This document shows, in pieces, positions 21,350 through 33,063 of a stretch of 46,386 bases of DNA. Position numbers and translations under genes: made by a program. The notes beneath the pieces were generated by a model. That model did not search any database and had not been told where the DNA came from. It was given only the letters and a program-made list of their open reading frames with translations. Origin of the DNA: Amphimedon queenslandica (taxonomy: Eukaryota > Porifera > Demospongiae > Haplosclerida > Niphatidae); assembly GCF_000090795.2 (NCBI RefSeq), contig NW_003546247.1:555723-602108 (forward strand), written 5' to 3'. The number at the start of each line of letters is the position of its first letter. Position 1 is the stretch's first letter.

Positions 21350-21955
21350 GAACTGATGAAAACAATGTGTTGGAGGAAAACACCAAAACTGAAGTCACAG
21401 CATCATTTAGAGCCAATCAAAAAACACCCAGTGTCCCACATGACATTTAGGATATAAATAAGACACCTACAACTGTAAGTTCAAAATCTCATACCTTAAC
21501 GCCACTTATTTTTAAGTAGACAAATATTTGAGATTTTTGAATAGTATTGATTTAACGTGTACTAATCTTTGCTATTTTGCTCATATTTTCACTTATATAC
21601 TATTAATAAACGTAAATGATTCGTAAATGCAAGTACTAATTTTTGGCATTTTAGAGCCACTTGCAAAAAAACCCAAAAAATTAGTACTAGCAAATAATAG
21701 TGGCCTTAAGGTAGTAATGGCTGCCCCAATTGATGTCATCATTGAGGTTTATCCATCAGACGGTATGTCAAAGATGTGTAATGCTATAGTGATAACTAAT
21801 GCCTTTTGCTTTTGGTACATGTAGATGAACTTTGTAAGTTGTTTGTATGTTTGTGTTGTACATTAGAAAACAAGGAATAACTGTATTTGCCGTAGAAAAG
21901 AAGTCAGGGAGAATGATAAAAAATGGACAGAGATAATGTGCAAGAGAATGTTAAG
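21350..21955 (+). CDS. Exon series of unknown function
   Basis: Three coding-like blocks with plausible splice sites. The first has ENNVLEENTKTEVTASFRAN and ends at gtaagt near 21477, with one in-frame TAG. The second follows ttttag at about 21648-21653 with EPLAKKPKKLVLANNSGLKV and IDVIIEVYPSDG, ending at gtatgt near 21762. The third has NNCICRRKEVRENDKKWTEI and CKRMLSLK. Lysine-rich; no family recognised. The stop in block one suggests decay or a misread exon edge. Confidence 0.35.
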
Positions 21956-22099
21956 CTTAAAACGTGAAACCTATAACTATGCATCTAATTTTGGTCTCTT
22001 TTATTTCCAAACATGAGGCAAGAAAGAATTAAGGCACTTAGGTAAATTAATAAATGTTACATGGGTTTATTGTACTTTAAATTTACACGTATTAACTGA

Positions 22100-22464
22100 A
22101 AGTCTCAAAACAGTTCAGACCAGATCTACAAAGTAAACATAATTTAAGTGTCAAAGAAAGGCTTTATGCCATTGGACGCTGGAAATTATTGAAGATGGTG
22201 GAACTGGAAACGAGACAGAAAAGGAGACAGGGGAAGAAACAGGGACGGGGGAAGAGACAGGCACAGAGGGACAGAAGGGTAAGAAAATTAAAGTAACAAT
22301 GGAGTATAACGTAATTGGTAATCACTTTAATGTTTTTAGTGTTTAGAATAAGCAACATGGGAGGTGGATGTGATAAAGGAAAGCGTGGACGAGGATGGGA
22401 GGAAGAGGCCAAGGAGGAAGAGGTTAAGCCCAAGAAGAGGCCAAGGCCAAGGAGGCTTAAGAAA
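22100..22464 (+). CDS. Two highly charged exons
   Basis: Block one (to about 22278, donor gtaaga) reads LSVKERLYAIGRWKLLKMVE and then QGKKQGRGKRQAQRDRR; an alternative frame gives an ETGEETGTGEETGT acidic repeat. Block two follows ttttag (about 22334-22339), contains GKRGRGWEEEAKEEEVKPKK and ends at gtaaga after 22463. Both are purine-rich and low complexity, so the frame is not certain. No domain recognised. Confidence 0.3.
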
Positions 22465-22469
22465 GTAAG

Positions 22470-23380
22470 AAATATTATGAAACATAATTATGACCACAAA
22501 CGGCAAGACAAGGATTTGATATTATTAGTATACTTCCACACTCTCTATTACACAATTTCTTGTGATTGTAAATTGGAGTTATTTAGTTTCATCTTTACTA
22601 AATCAAGTAACATCAACGCACTCACTTGTATCACTTAGAAGTAAAATATTTATTATCTCACTTCACTATTTCGTCTTAGGTTACTCCAGTCATGAAGAAA
22701 GAAGTGTAGAAAGAAGACTGCAAAGACGAACAGTTAATTGTTGCCATTTTACATTTATATCTATACCGTACCAATACTTTCTGGTTTTATTTATAAATGT
22801 TTCTGGCAATCAAAAAATTGTTAGTTTCTCTCTGGCCTTAATAATACAAGTTTTATGCTTTAATATGGTACCTTTATTATGCATAATATTAGTGAAACTT
22901 TTTTGGTAATACTGCATCAAAGTGTGCACTTTTCTTCACAGTCAGTCATTCCAGCTGTATTATCACACTGTGTTCAAATAAAGTGATATTCAGAGTGCCA
23001 GTAACAATGTAAACAGTTGTTTACAGGATAAAGAAGTTATTTTCTGCTTGAGAATACCTAATGATTGCTTTACAATTGGTATACAGAAAGAAAAGCGGTA
23101 CCTCCACGTCTATGGTCAGCCTGCTGAATTGTAACATCACTGGATTTCAAATTTCAGAATCCTAGGAAGTTCTTTTATACATGAAAGGGGCACAACATAA
23201 CGAATTTAAGGAAAGATTGAAATAGAAAGATATTACTGAGTAAATCAACACTGATAGATTCACATGCAGAGGATATTGTTGACAACATAAAGTCTTATGA
23301 AATTCTGAGGTATTTTGTACATGTAGTGTTTTCATATTTACAGTGTATGTACATATAGAAATGCATTACAAAAGAAAGAC
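22470..23380. other. No recognisable gene
   Basis: Hydrophobic short frames (22562-22909 +) without motif or splice support. No repeat seen. Confidence 0.4.
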
Positions 23381-23384
23381 AGTT

Positions 23385-23520
23385 TGAAAGACTACAGAAC
23401 AGTAACACAGCTACTGTGAAGGCAAAGGGAAATGATGAGGTGTGTAAACGGCAACTGCAAAGGAAATTAGCACCACTGAAAGTCAACAAAAGTGTTAACA
23501 TTTGCCGACTCCTATCACCT
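23385..23520 (+). CDS. Possible single exon
   Basis: Open frame with ATVKAKGNDEVCKRQLQRKL and LKVNKSVNICRLLSPK. Basic and protein-like; unrecognised. Antisense to a hydrophobic frame at 23295-23501 that is probably a shadow. Confidence 0.25.
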
Positions 23521-23559
23521 AAGTGTAAAGTCTGTTTTCATTTGAAAAGGAGTATATAC

Positions 23560-23694
23560 CAGCGAAACAATCACTTTTGATTATCCGTTTACTTTTTTTA
23601 CTCAATACAACTTTGTCACTTTCACAAGGCTCCACCTCTTCACAAAATTCACTTTCCTCTTTATCATCTGTCTCCTCTATCTCTGAACGGCATT
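23560..23694 (-). CDS. Possible acidic exon
   Basis: On -, after a stop near 23700, an open stretch reads IEETDDKEESEFCEEVEPCE and then SDKVVLSKKSKRIIKSDCFA. It is acidic and then basic, like a disordered nuclear protein segment. No family recognised and no neighbouring exon confirmed. Confidence 0.3.
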
Positions 23695-23756
23695 ATCATT
23701 CTCATCATCATCATTGTCATAGATATACTACGCGGAACAGGAAAAAAAACTGAATC

Positions 23757-24070
23757 ACATGACTTATATCCTGTAGTTGGACATTGCAAATGTGAAAGAA
23801 AAGTTACCTGGTTTTGTGGCACTGTAACTGTGCAACAGAAGGAATCCAGAGGTAGTAATTAGTCTTACTTGTAGCCATATTTCTTTACCATGTTAATTGA
23901 TTAATGAATTTTGAAATCATAGGGACTACAAGCAATTTTTTCACAAATATTTTTTCAAGAGACAAAAGGTTGTGACACTGTTGGGAGCATACTGCTACTT
24001 GTATGAAACTGAAACTAGTTTGTTTTAGACTATCGTTATATGATTTGTGTTAGTCAGACATAATTGTAAC
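23757..24070 (+). repeat. Segmental duplication, copy 1
   Basis: Matches 24640-24883 plus 25265-25358, starting at CACATGACT and running through GTGCAACAGAAGG and TGATTTGTGTTAGTCAGACA. Diverged, same orientation. Lacks the insertion found in copy 2. Confidence 0.8.
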
Positions 24071-24639
24071 TATAATAATTTTAAATAATTTTGTTATTAT
24101 TTTATTTATTTTAATCAGATATATAAACCTTTATCTTGCAAGCATCTATAAGATGTAATGTGAGATTGTGGTTCTTCTAATGGAGAGGTGAATATATAAC
24201 AATGTATTACGGAAATGAATATCATTAACTTCAGCAAGTTTCAATGGTATAAATCTTCGATGACATGACTGAGCCTCATAGTCGTTCATAAATTTCTTGC
24301 AATATGCATACATATATAAACATAATACATACAATAACTCAAGTAATAGTACTCCAAAAGCACAACAACCGCTACTATAAAATAACGCAATACATTGCTT
24401 TGTAAATGATTTACACAGAATAAACGAAACAAAAAGGTTAAATCTTCATGTGTCCTTTTACTGTAGGTACAGTCATATATATAGACAAGAGTACTAAATA
24501 TTATAGAGTAAATTATAGAGTCACCCACTATGGAGATGACAAAGAGCTGTCATTGTTATTATTAGATTGACACTCCTGTAAATAAGTAGAAGAAAAAAAC
24601 AATAATGAAGGCATTGAGAATGGGTGGGTGTTAACTGTG
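24071..24639. other. AT-rich spacer between duplication copies
   Basis: Contains only short hydrophobic frames on - (24146-24528) with no motif. Nothing recognised. Confidence 0.4.
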
Positions 24640-25358
24640 TCACATGACTGTTATATCTTGTACTTAAAATTATGTGCTTTTTACAACTTTGAAAGAAAGG
24701 CAACCTAGTTTTGTGGGACTGCAACTGTGCAACAGAAGGTATCCAGAGGTAATAATTAGTCTCACTATGTAGCCACGGTTCTTTACCATGTTCATTGCTT
24801 GATGAATTTTAAAATTGTAAGCATTATGAAGCCATTTTTTGTAAGCACTGTTTCAGAGGACAAAATTTTTTGAAACTCATGTGCAAGCCTGTAGCAAGAA
24901 CCTTAAAAGTGGTCAGGCCAAGATGTGGGTGTGTCAAGGTGTAGGTATGGAAACGAAGAGAACAAATAGGTTAAAAGCGTTTGTTGATATTTTTACTTCA
25001 GACTTGGTGAGGACCTGTTGGAAAATCATCTCAAATTGAAAAGCAGGGCTGTAGTACAAGAAGTATCCATTTTCAAGCTGTTGATTGACGTAAATGTGCT
25101 CAAATTTAGTAGTTATTCATTTAATTACAATAATAAATATTTTTAAAAGTTTAAAACGAGAAACACACCCATTAATCAAGCCATACCCCTTTACCACTCC
25201 CTTTTTCGGGCTGAAAACTGGTACGGCTCTGGCTGTACCAGCCGTACAGCTTGCTACGGCCCTGATGTGTTGGGAGTAAACTGTTACTTGTATGAACTGA
25301 CACTAGTTTCTTTCAGGGCATCATTATGTGATTTGTGTTAGTCAGACAAAAATTGTAC
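24640..25358 (+). repeat. Segmental duplication, copy 2, interrupted
   Basis: Second copy of 23757-24070; the match is continuous except for the element inserted at 24884-25264. Confidence 0.8.
24884..25264. mobile_element. Short TIR element inserted in copy 2
   Basis: Starts CAAGCCTGTAGCAAG and ends with a sequence whose complement is CAGGGCCGTAGCAAGC, so about 15 bp imperfect inverted ends of hAT type. ATGTG stands directly on both sides (24879-24883 and 25265-25269). Absent from the paralogous site in copy 1. No transposase encoded. Confidence 0.7.
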
Positions 25359-25499
25359 CTCTGATAAAATTAATATAATTTTCTGTTAATTTTTCATTAT
25401 TTTGACTGTATTTATGTCTTATAATTGTTTTCCTTTTGAGTAATGTGGGAAGAAGGGAACTATGATTTCATATTTGTAAAAACTACGAATGGAAGAGTA

Positions 25500-25710
25500 A
25501 AGAAAAGTAGCTGATTGCTTCTCAGTCTCCATTGGTACTCCCTGTTACTTTATCTGTTCATGGGACTGATTCTGAGACTGATATTCAGTCACGTCTACAG
25601 TGCATTGTTAAGATACCTCTGTCACTATATACATCTTTATCTGCACATAATGGCAACCAACTGAGAGCAAGACTAGCTGACCATGCCGCTCAACTGATAT
25701 CTCAAACATG
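25500..25710 (+). CDS. Possible exon, unrecognised
   Basis: A frame with HGTDSETDIQSRLQCIVKIP and SLYTSLSAHNGNQLRARLAD is open to a TGA near 25710. A later stretch near 25910-26000 reads GIVCVGNAGPNFMGLLDHHI. It could be the 5' part of the following pseudogene or another gene. Confidence 0.3.
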
Positions 25711-26208
25711 AGTGCTCTCTCAAAGATCTTTCATCCTAACAATGGTTCATATATGTAACATTGTTTATACAACTACTGTAGCATTGGACTGTTCCTGGTT
25801 ACTCTCTGTTGGGCATCATCAGATTGAAGCACTTAACTGAATTTTATTAAATGGAGTCTCTTCTTGACTTACCTGTCTTGATCACATAGTCAATTTTATA
25901 AGTCTTCTTCAACAGGGTATAGTATGTGTTGGCAATGCTGGTCCAAATTTTATGGGCCTACTTGATCATCACATAGGGCCATTTTTGAATAAATGTGACT
26001 ATTTACAGCTGATTTTATGCCTCATTGAGAAATATAATGTTAACACTTATTAATCTGATAGGTATTACACGTAAAGATGCTGTGTTAATGTTACTTATGT
26101 ACTATGAAAATGAAATTTTTAGTTGTGGTGCATGTGTATCAATAACTAACTAAGTAACTAGCCTTGCTGAAAGCCACCTATAAACTCTTAACAGTTTTTT
26201 CATTTAAA

Positions 26209-28380
26209 ATATAGGTGATACTGTTGTTGCAAACTGTGACATGAGGACATTGCCAAATCCAACTGTTATTCATGCATCTTGTGATATAGTAATATCAAAG
26301 AAATTAAATTTTGGACTATGTGTACCATGTAACAATTACAGGTGAGATACCTTACTAAAAGCTGACTGCTGTATTTGTAAATCACTATAGAAACACACTA
26401 TTTGCTCGTGTTACTTATGAGAAGAGGCCTACCACGCCAAATCTCTGGAGTAGCAAAAGCAGTCAAGAATAATATATATTCCTTCTACACAAAAAGTAAA
26501 GCGTATGCGACAATTTAGGACTGAGGACATAAAATTGAAGAGAAAGGTTTGCCAAACATGAAAAATCATATCATTTGTAAAGAAGGGATTGAATTGGACG
26601 AAGAAATGTGCTTTGGCTTTCAAGAAATAATGACTGAGCATGAGCCTGCTATTAAAATGTTCCAGAGGACTCATTCCATAACCTTTATTGGATGCAACAA
26701 AAGGGGCAGTTGCGAAACACAGAAATGGAATGCCTTGGCATCCACTGATGATTCAATGGTGCCTTTAGTTAGATCACTTGTCAAATAAAGCTTAATCTAC
26801 GCTTAAAAATTCTGGTTGTTTGCATCTACCCTCTGAATTAACACTAAGAGATTACTCACATCAGACATCACCTCAATGGCATAGGCTTATTGCTTTGCTA
26901 ATAGATGAGACGTACATAAAAGAATCATTGGTTTACAATAAAGATACGTGCAAATTGGTAGGATTTGTTGATTTAGGATCAGTCAACAATCATTTGCTAT
27001 CCTTTGAGAAGTCTGTGTCTGCTAATAGTAATAATAGCGATCCTCCGGTACCAACCCTAGCCAAATCAATGATTTTTATATGGTCAGAGGGCTATTTACT
27101 GCCTTCCGTTTCCCTTTTGTACAGTTACCATGTTCTACATTAACTGGGGACATGCTATTTCAAGCCTTTTTGGGAAGCTAATTTACAGTTAGAAAGGATA
27201 GAGTTTAAAGTCAGTGCATTTATGTGATTTTAATCTCAACAATTTTAAAATATAGGTTGTGGCTACAACTTCATGTAGAGCTTCAGTTTACCGTAATATG
27301 GTTATGATGCATGACAGTAGTTTTGGGATTCTGTACAAAGCACTGAATATTTATTCAAAGGAAAGAGATACATTAATTTATTTTACCAATCCCCATATTT
27401 AAATAAGACTGTCAGAACCTGCTGAATTTGTAAAGCTCCTAACCTGTGGGTATTTTAATTATATTTGTATTCATTTAGTTTATTAATTCAGTGTAATCAT
27501 AGATTAATGGAAAGTAAATCTCAAGGAAAGCCTTAGTGCAGCTATATGATATCGACAAAGGCAAAGGAATTGGGTTAGCTATGGTTCCAAAGCTCAAGTT
27601 TGAGCATATTCACTTGACACCATTCAGTGTGAGAGTCGACCTTGCTGCACAAGTAAGGTCATACATCAGTGAACCATTTATAATAAAATGTATAGTTATA
27701 TTCTCAGGTGTCAAGTGAGTCAGTAGGAAAAGCAATGTGTCTTACAATAGGATCAGAAGCAGAGGAAACATCCAACATTCTGCTCATGTTTCATAAGTTT
27801 TTTGACACTTTGAATGTCTGACTTTCAAGGAGCTCGCGAGAGGTGTTTACACCCATAAAGGATAAAAATTAAAGATTGAAAGTATGTCATTGATTTCATT
27901 GGTATAATCTAATCATAGTGGTTAGAGAGTGTTTCTGCCGTACTTGGATGAGTGGGAAACCAGTGTTCATAGCAGAGAGGAGCTATCAACTGCTGTAAAA
28001 CGGCCAATGGTCTTAAGCTCTGAAACAATCCTAGGTCTACGTAGAACAAGGAAACTACACATTATCTGAGAACTTTCTTAAGATTTGAACTAAATTTATA
28101 GGTCTAGCACTTGTAGAATTCGTCAAAAGCCTTAAAAGAAGTTAAAGACAAGGCACAAGCTTTCCTGAGCAATTTGACCCTCAAGAGATTTCTCTTGGCT
28201 GTCAGAGACAGAAAGAGGCAACTAATGACAATCCAACTGTCCTTCAGTTTCTTGATAATATTCAGACACTAAGGGTTGTGAATTCTTTTTCTCGGGTTCC
28301 AGGATGAGGTAACTGCTGGCAAAAGGAGATAAGTGACACTGATTGTGCTCCTTTGCTCAAGAGATGCAAATTAATAAAAA
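26209..28380 (+). pseudogene. P-element/THAP9-like transposase
   Basis: Pieces in family order: FGLCVPCNNYR (exon end, gtgaga) and TLFARVTYEKRPTTPNLWSS; NSGCLHLPSELTLRDYSH; ALLIDETYIKESLVYNKDTC with KLVGFVDLGS (26820-27143; the RNase H-like core aspartate); VYRNMVMMHDSSFGILYKAL and IYFTNPHI (near 27280-27400); KLKFEHIHLTPFSVRVDLAA, a gtaagg...tctcag intron, VSSESVGKAM (27590-27740); FFDTLNV; FLPYLDEWETSVHSREELST; ALVEFVKSLK; LGCQRQKEATNDNPTVLQFL. This order and the intron between AAQ and VSSES fit THAP9 and P-element transposases. No THAP zinc finger was found upstream. Stops and frameshifts are frequent, so it is inactive. Confidence 0.75.
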
Positions 28381-28389
28381 ATATAACTA

Positions 28390-28979
28390 ACTGAATTATG
28401 TTATAGGTGCAGTCCCATTTTTATAGGTTTGAATTCAAAACTTCTGCAAATTTGTATATCTTACTGTGTGTTTTAATTTTTATCAATTTCACTATGCTCT
28501 AGCCATTTCATTGGAATATCAATGTGAAATGTCATCAACTTTTAATTGCCTACTTATACTGAATTTGCAATGACGTTCCAACTGTCATTAGTTTTGTTTC
28601 AATGTTTATTTTTCATTAACACACATTACCTTTAATGTGTTCAGTGATAACTGAAGAACTTAAATTATGCTGAATTCACAATACAAATTTTTTTACATAT
28701 AATTTATTTAATTAAAAACTACTCGTATGTCTTTCATTGAAAAGAAATTACATTTGAAAAAAATAAAATTTAATTGTAGTTTTGTATTGTTTGGGAGTTT
28801 TACGGTCTCAAGCTATAGTTTTCATTGAAGCCACCTCATTGCAGCAAAAGGATAGTTATAGTATGAATATGGATATATTGCTATGAATAACCATAATATA
28901 TATTGTCTCATCAGCACAATCACGTGTAGTAGTTTTATATCATTTTAGTAATAATTTTTACCACAATTTAAATTCAAAA
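28390..28979. other. AT-rich stretch, nothing recognised
   Basis: Very AT-rich, no coding frame or repeat structure; probably the promoter/5' region of the gene starting at 28980. Confidence 0.4.
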
Positions 28980-30127
28980 ATGCCACGAAAAATTCAAGGT
29001 AAAATGTTTAAAGCTCTTTACATGGCTAGATGGACCACCAGGACAGAATCATGGTCTGCTGCTACATCTGTTTCCTCTACTAAAAGTACTAATATCACCA
29101 AAAACCTAGAGGTAATTCGGCTCCCACTTGGGCTCGCATATTATTTTTATGCTAGTCGTCCATATTCATTTTTGTTCGTAGCTATCTTTTTACTCTTTTG
29201 TTGGCATTTTTTATTACTAATGTAAAATTTTAATTTTTGTGGTAAAAATAATTACTATAGGCTTTTAATACTATGATGTAATCATAATAACATTAAAAAT
29301 AATGGTAACAATTAATCATCACTGCATGTACATGGATGGCACATCTAACTATACTCCTTCCCTTTTTTGAAACTTCTAGTATTCTTTCTCTCATGTTTCC
29401 AGAGTTTTGTGCTTCCCTCACCCCTCTATGTTTCCAATTTTGTTTTTTTGTGTTTATTTGAATATTTATTATTATTAATATTTAGCCGTGTTTATAGAGC
29501 TGAGCATATACTATCTCTCTCATCTCTGTTACTTGCTCTTACCCTTCTCACACTGTAAAGATATGAGTAAATAAATAAACCAACCCCATCCTCGTTTATA
29601 ATTTTGTCATTAAATGTGACCATAATTGACAAAAGGTACCATATGGCGGATAGGAAAATTGGTCTTCTTAGCCTAAAAATTCCAACTTCCTGAGCCCAAC
29701 TATAAAATTACTTCAGAGCATGCAAAAAGTTACTATGAAACTTTTAGAAACAATAGATGTCTAACAGAGCCCTCACAGGTTGGTATTTTTTATTATAATG
29801 ATGGATTTAAAAATCTGCTTTAATGTACCTTTTGTCAATTATGGTCACATTTTATTAGTGTACACATTGTAAATCATGACCTAGTTTGTTTTACGCTAAT
29901 TATAGTCATATTACTATGATGTAAGCCTGTAACTCAATTTGATTTAATGTGTATTTTAGGAAGATTTTGATGCAGCTGCACCAAAGAGGGATAGTGAAAG
30001 TGATGATTTCGATGAAACAACAGAGGTCACACCTTTGCATTCTCCAACAAAGGATCCTGATTTCAACTTGGATACTCCTAAAATATGCAACTCTGGTGAA
30101 CTACCTAATAGTACTTTAATTGTTTAG
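28980..30127 (+). CDS. Small two-exon gene, unknown function
   Basis: Exon 1, 28980-29111, starts at ATG (MPRKIQGKMFKALYMARWTT) and ends in phase 0 at gtaatt. Exon 2, 29960-30127, follows ttttag and reads EDFDAAAPKRDSESDDFDET and later HSPTKDPDFNLDTPK to a TAG. That gives 99 codons: a basic N-terminus, a Ser/Thr-rich middle and an acidic C-terminus. No family recognised. The intron contains MITE copy B. The alternative is that exon 2 splices on into the OTU region downstream; a GT follows the stop. Confidence 0.45.
29616..29848 (-). mobile_element. MITE copy B (233 bp), inside an intron
   Basis: Same ends as copy A (GTGACCATAATTGACAAAAG and its reverse complement at the other end), interior in the opposite orientation. 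It sits in the intron between 29111 and 29960. Confidence 0.9.
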
Positions 30128-30254
30128 GTCAAGTAAGCAAAATGTGTAAATTTATTAATCAAATCAATTTAACTTCAACATGTGCCACACCATTATGTTC
30201 TGGTATGTTGAAACTTATTTCTGTTATCATCTTTTGTGCATGACAGTGGCAAGT

Positions 30255-31302
30255 TTAGCTTTTTATTATGATAGTAGTATTTTGAATAGGTCTGATATAG
30301 AATGTGATTTGGAAGAGTTTATTATTAGTAGTGTTAAATGTACTTGCAGTGTTAATAAATCATCACATCAGAGATTGTACCCACTAAATCCTAGAAACAG
30401 AGGTGAGTCTGCTGAAGAACATGACGTTAAATTTGTTAAAACTGATAATGCAAAACCTTATGCCATATGCGAAACCATTTGCAATATGCAAAATATTTTC
30501 CCATGATTGGATGAATTCTGCTGCTATATTGATACAGAATTATACTGGGGAGACTGTTAGTGTAGATACTGATCCACTTAAACTATTAAACATGCTGGAA
30601 TATCTCATATCTGTCATAAAATGACAGGGGATGGTAATTGTTTTTACAGAGTTATTTTTAAAGCTTTGACTGCGACAAGACAAATCATATCCTATTTAGA
30701 TTAACTATTTGCACTTTTATGACAATCAATGCCTTAGAATTATCCAACTTGATTTGTCACCATAATTGACAAAAGGTACCTTATGTCAGGTAGTGAAGTT
30801 TGTCTTTCTAGCCTAAAAAATCCAACTTCCTGAGCCCCATTTATCATAAAATTACTCCACAGGATGCAAAAAGTTACCATTAAACTTTTAGAAACAATGA
30901 TTGTCTAACAAAGCACTCACAGGTAGATATTTTCCATTTTAATGATAAATTTTAAAATCCGCCATGAGGGCCATTTTGTCAATTATGGTCACATTTTGCA
31001 ACACGTGTCATATTACTCGTGAAAATGCTGTAACTGCAATGAAGGCACATATATTAAATAAAAAAACTGACCAATTTGGTACATGGGCTACTGAGAATGA
31101 TATTTCTATTGCTGCAACTGTACTTCAAGTATAAGTTCATGTTTCAGTGCTGTCAATTAAAATAGGATCCCACTCCTCGAATATTTTTACATCACTGTTT
31201 CATAACAAAAGTTGCCATTACATATCTAATTTTAATGTGTATATATTTCATGCAAGTGCAATGAATCACTTTGATTTGGTTGACTTTAACCTTACAGAGT
31301 AA
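30255..31302 (+). pseudogene. OTU-domain cysteine protease, split by a MITE
   Basis: A leading segment (30255-30505) reads SDIECDLEEFIISSVKCTCS and HDVKFVKTDNAKPYAICETI. After a frame change near 30595 comes KMTGDGNCFYRVIFKALTAT, the OTU catalytic DGNC motif with the nucleophile cysteine. The domain stops at MITE copy C and resumes beyond it with ENAVTAMKAHILNKKTDQFG and TWATENDISIAATVLQV, then, after a stop, ASAMNHFDLVDFNLTE to TAA 31300-31302, which holds the histidine of the catalytic site (NHFDLV). OTU proteases remove ubiquitin; in animal genomes OTU domains are often carried by transposons. Broken by the MITE and at least two frame changes. Confidence 0.7.
30756..30992 (-). mobile_element. 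MITE copy C (237 bp), inside the OTU pseudogene
   Basis: Ends GTCACCATAATTGAC... and ...GTCAATTATGGTCAC; interior reversed relative to copy A. ATTT stands directly on both sides, the best candidate target duplication. Confidence 0.9.
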
Positions 31303-31500
31303 TAAGTTTCTGGTTTAGCCATCCATACTTTCATGTACGTTATGTTTTGCTTTATAAAGAAGATGCCAACAATGAAAACAGATCAGTTTGAAAGGTAAAA
31401 TATCTAGTTGACATACATTGATATTTTTAGTTTAAATTAGGTTTGGCAGCAGTGCAGTACTACATCCACGTGGTGCTGCCTGGAACCTTTAGTATTATAT

Positions 31501-31737
31501 GTGACCATATTTGACAAAAGGGCCCTTATGGCGGATTTTAAAATTGATTGTTATAATGGAAAATATCAACCTGTGAGTGCTTTGTTAGACAATCATCGTT
31601 TCTAAAAGTTTCATGGTAACTTTTTGCATCCTGTGGAGTAATTTTATGATAAATGGGGCTCAGGAAGTTGGATTTCTTAGGCTAGAAAGACAAATTTCAC
31701 TACCCGCCATAAGGTACCTTTTGTCAATTATGGTCAC
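31501..31737 (+). mobile_element. MITE copy D (237 bp)
   Basis: Ends GTGACCATATTTGACAAAAG and its near reverse complement; interior in the orientation of copy A. Lies about 0.5 kb after copy C, in inverted orientation to it, just past the OTU stop. Confidence 0.9.
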
Positions 31738-31969
31738 ATGTGTAATTATAACATAAATACTAGTGATGCTAAATGGCATATCCTATGAAAATACAGGAAA
31801 TCTTTCATTTAAAAGCTTCAAGCCTGCATGAGCAAAAAGGTTTTGTCGATGTGGTATTTGCTAATACTAAATTCAAATAGTGGAATACAAGAGGAACAAA
31901 TCGAAAATAGGCTATAACTTCAGCAACAATAATGCAAACTTGGCGGTGGATTTTAGTCCCACTTTGAAA

Positions 31970-32730
31970 AGAAAAGAACTAGTATACGCAAGTAATTAAA
32001 CAGAATTTCTGTTAAATAAAGTATGGTTGTCAAAAAATTAAAGAAACAAGGGGGTTGTGTTCAACCATAGTAATAATAACTAATAGTTCAATTAATAATA
32101 ATAAACGTTAATTAATACAGAAATAATTTATTCATAAATAAAATACAAAAATTTTAACCCTACTTTGCAGAAAATGATGCTAGGCAGACTGCAATATGAA
32201 TATTGATTGCTCTACTACATTACTATGATGTAAATTTTCTTGATAAATATAAATAAGACTTTTCAGCTAGTATTGATTGAATAAATTAATGTCATCACAA
32301 TTTAAAAATCTAAACTATGGATAATCATTTGGCTATTGCATTCCTTAATTTTTGTGATTCAGTACCATATCAAAAAATTAAAGTAATGTATATTATTCTT
32401 TTTAGGAATTGTAATTGAACTTGCAATGCTTGTGTCAGCTGGAACTAAGCAGTTTGGTTATCATACTTTAACTCTAATGTGTCATTCTAAAGGGGCAACA
32501 CTCTTTCATGAAATTCTGCAAAGTAGGGTTTAAAATTTCTGCATTATTTTTATGCGTAAATAATTTTTCTATTAAATAATGATTATTATTATTAATTGAA
32601 CTATTAATTATTATTATGGTTGAACTTAACCCCCTTTTTTCTTTTATTTTTTGACAACCGTCCTTTTTTTATTTCATAGAATTTTTTTTTACTTAATTGT
32701 TTCCATACTTTCTATTAAATTTTATTAATA
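31970..32730. repeat. Long inverted repeat (about 0.2 kb arms)
   Basis: The left arm (about 31970-32180) pairs with the right arm (about 32512-32730). Matched blocks include GGTTGTCAAAAAAT, GGGGGTT, GTTCAACCAT, TAGTTCAATTAATAATAATA and AACCCTACTTTGCAGAA. The centre (about 32400-32535) has a short open frame with MLVSAGTKQFGYHTLTLMCH, unrecognised. Likely a foldback-type mobile element; no clear target duplication was found. Confidence 0.7.
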
Positions 32731-33063
32731 ATCCTTTTCATTGATAAGTATAATTAAAAAGAATTTTGAAGTAAGAACATTAAGAGCCTACTGCATTTGA
32801 AAAAAAGTAATCATACAATCATTATTTTTGAATTTTTGAATCATGATAGTCTAGCTCATAATTTATCAATTATTATAGACACTTACAAAGATCTATTGCC
32901 TTCTTTGAAACTATTTAAGTTTAGATTCAGCTTCAGTTGCCATTTTTCCGCTCTCATCTTTTAAACTTTTTCCAAAGTTTTCTTGTGAAAAATCAGCAAG
33001 TCAGTTCAGTTACAAACTTACATTACTGAGCTATCATTATTTTCATAATTATAGTTTATTGAT

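Noticed and set aside
24146..24724. Series of hydrophobic - frames as membrane proteins
   Set aside because: AT-rich DNA gives such frames by chance, and they have no start context or splice pattern.
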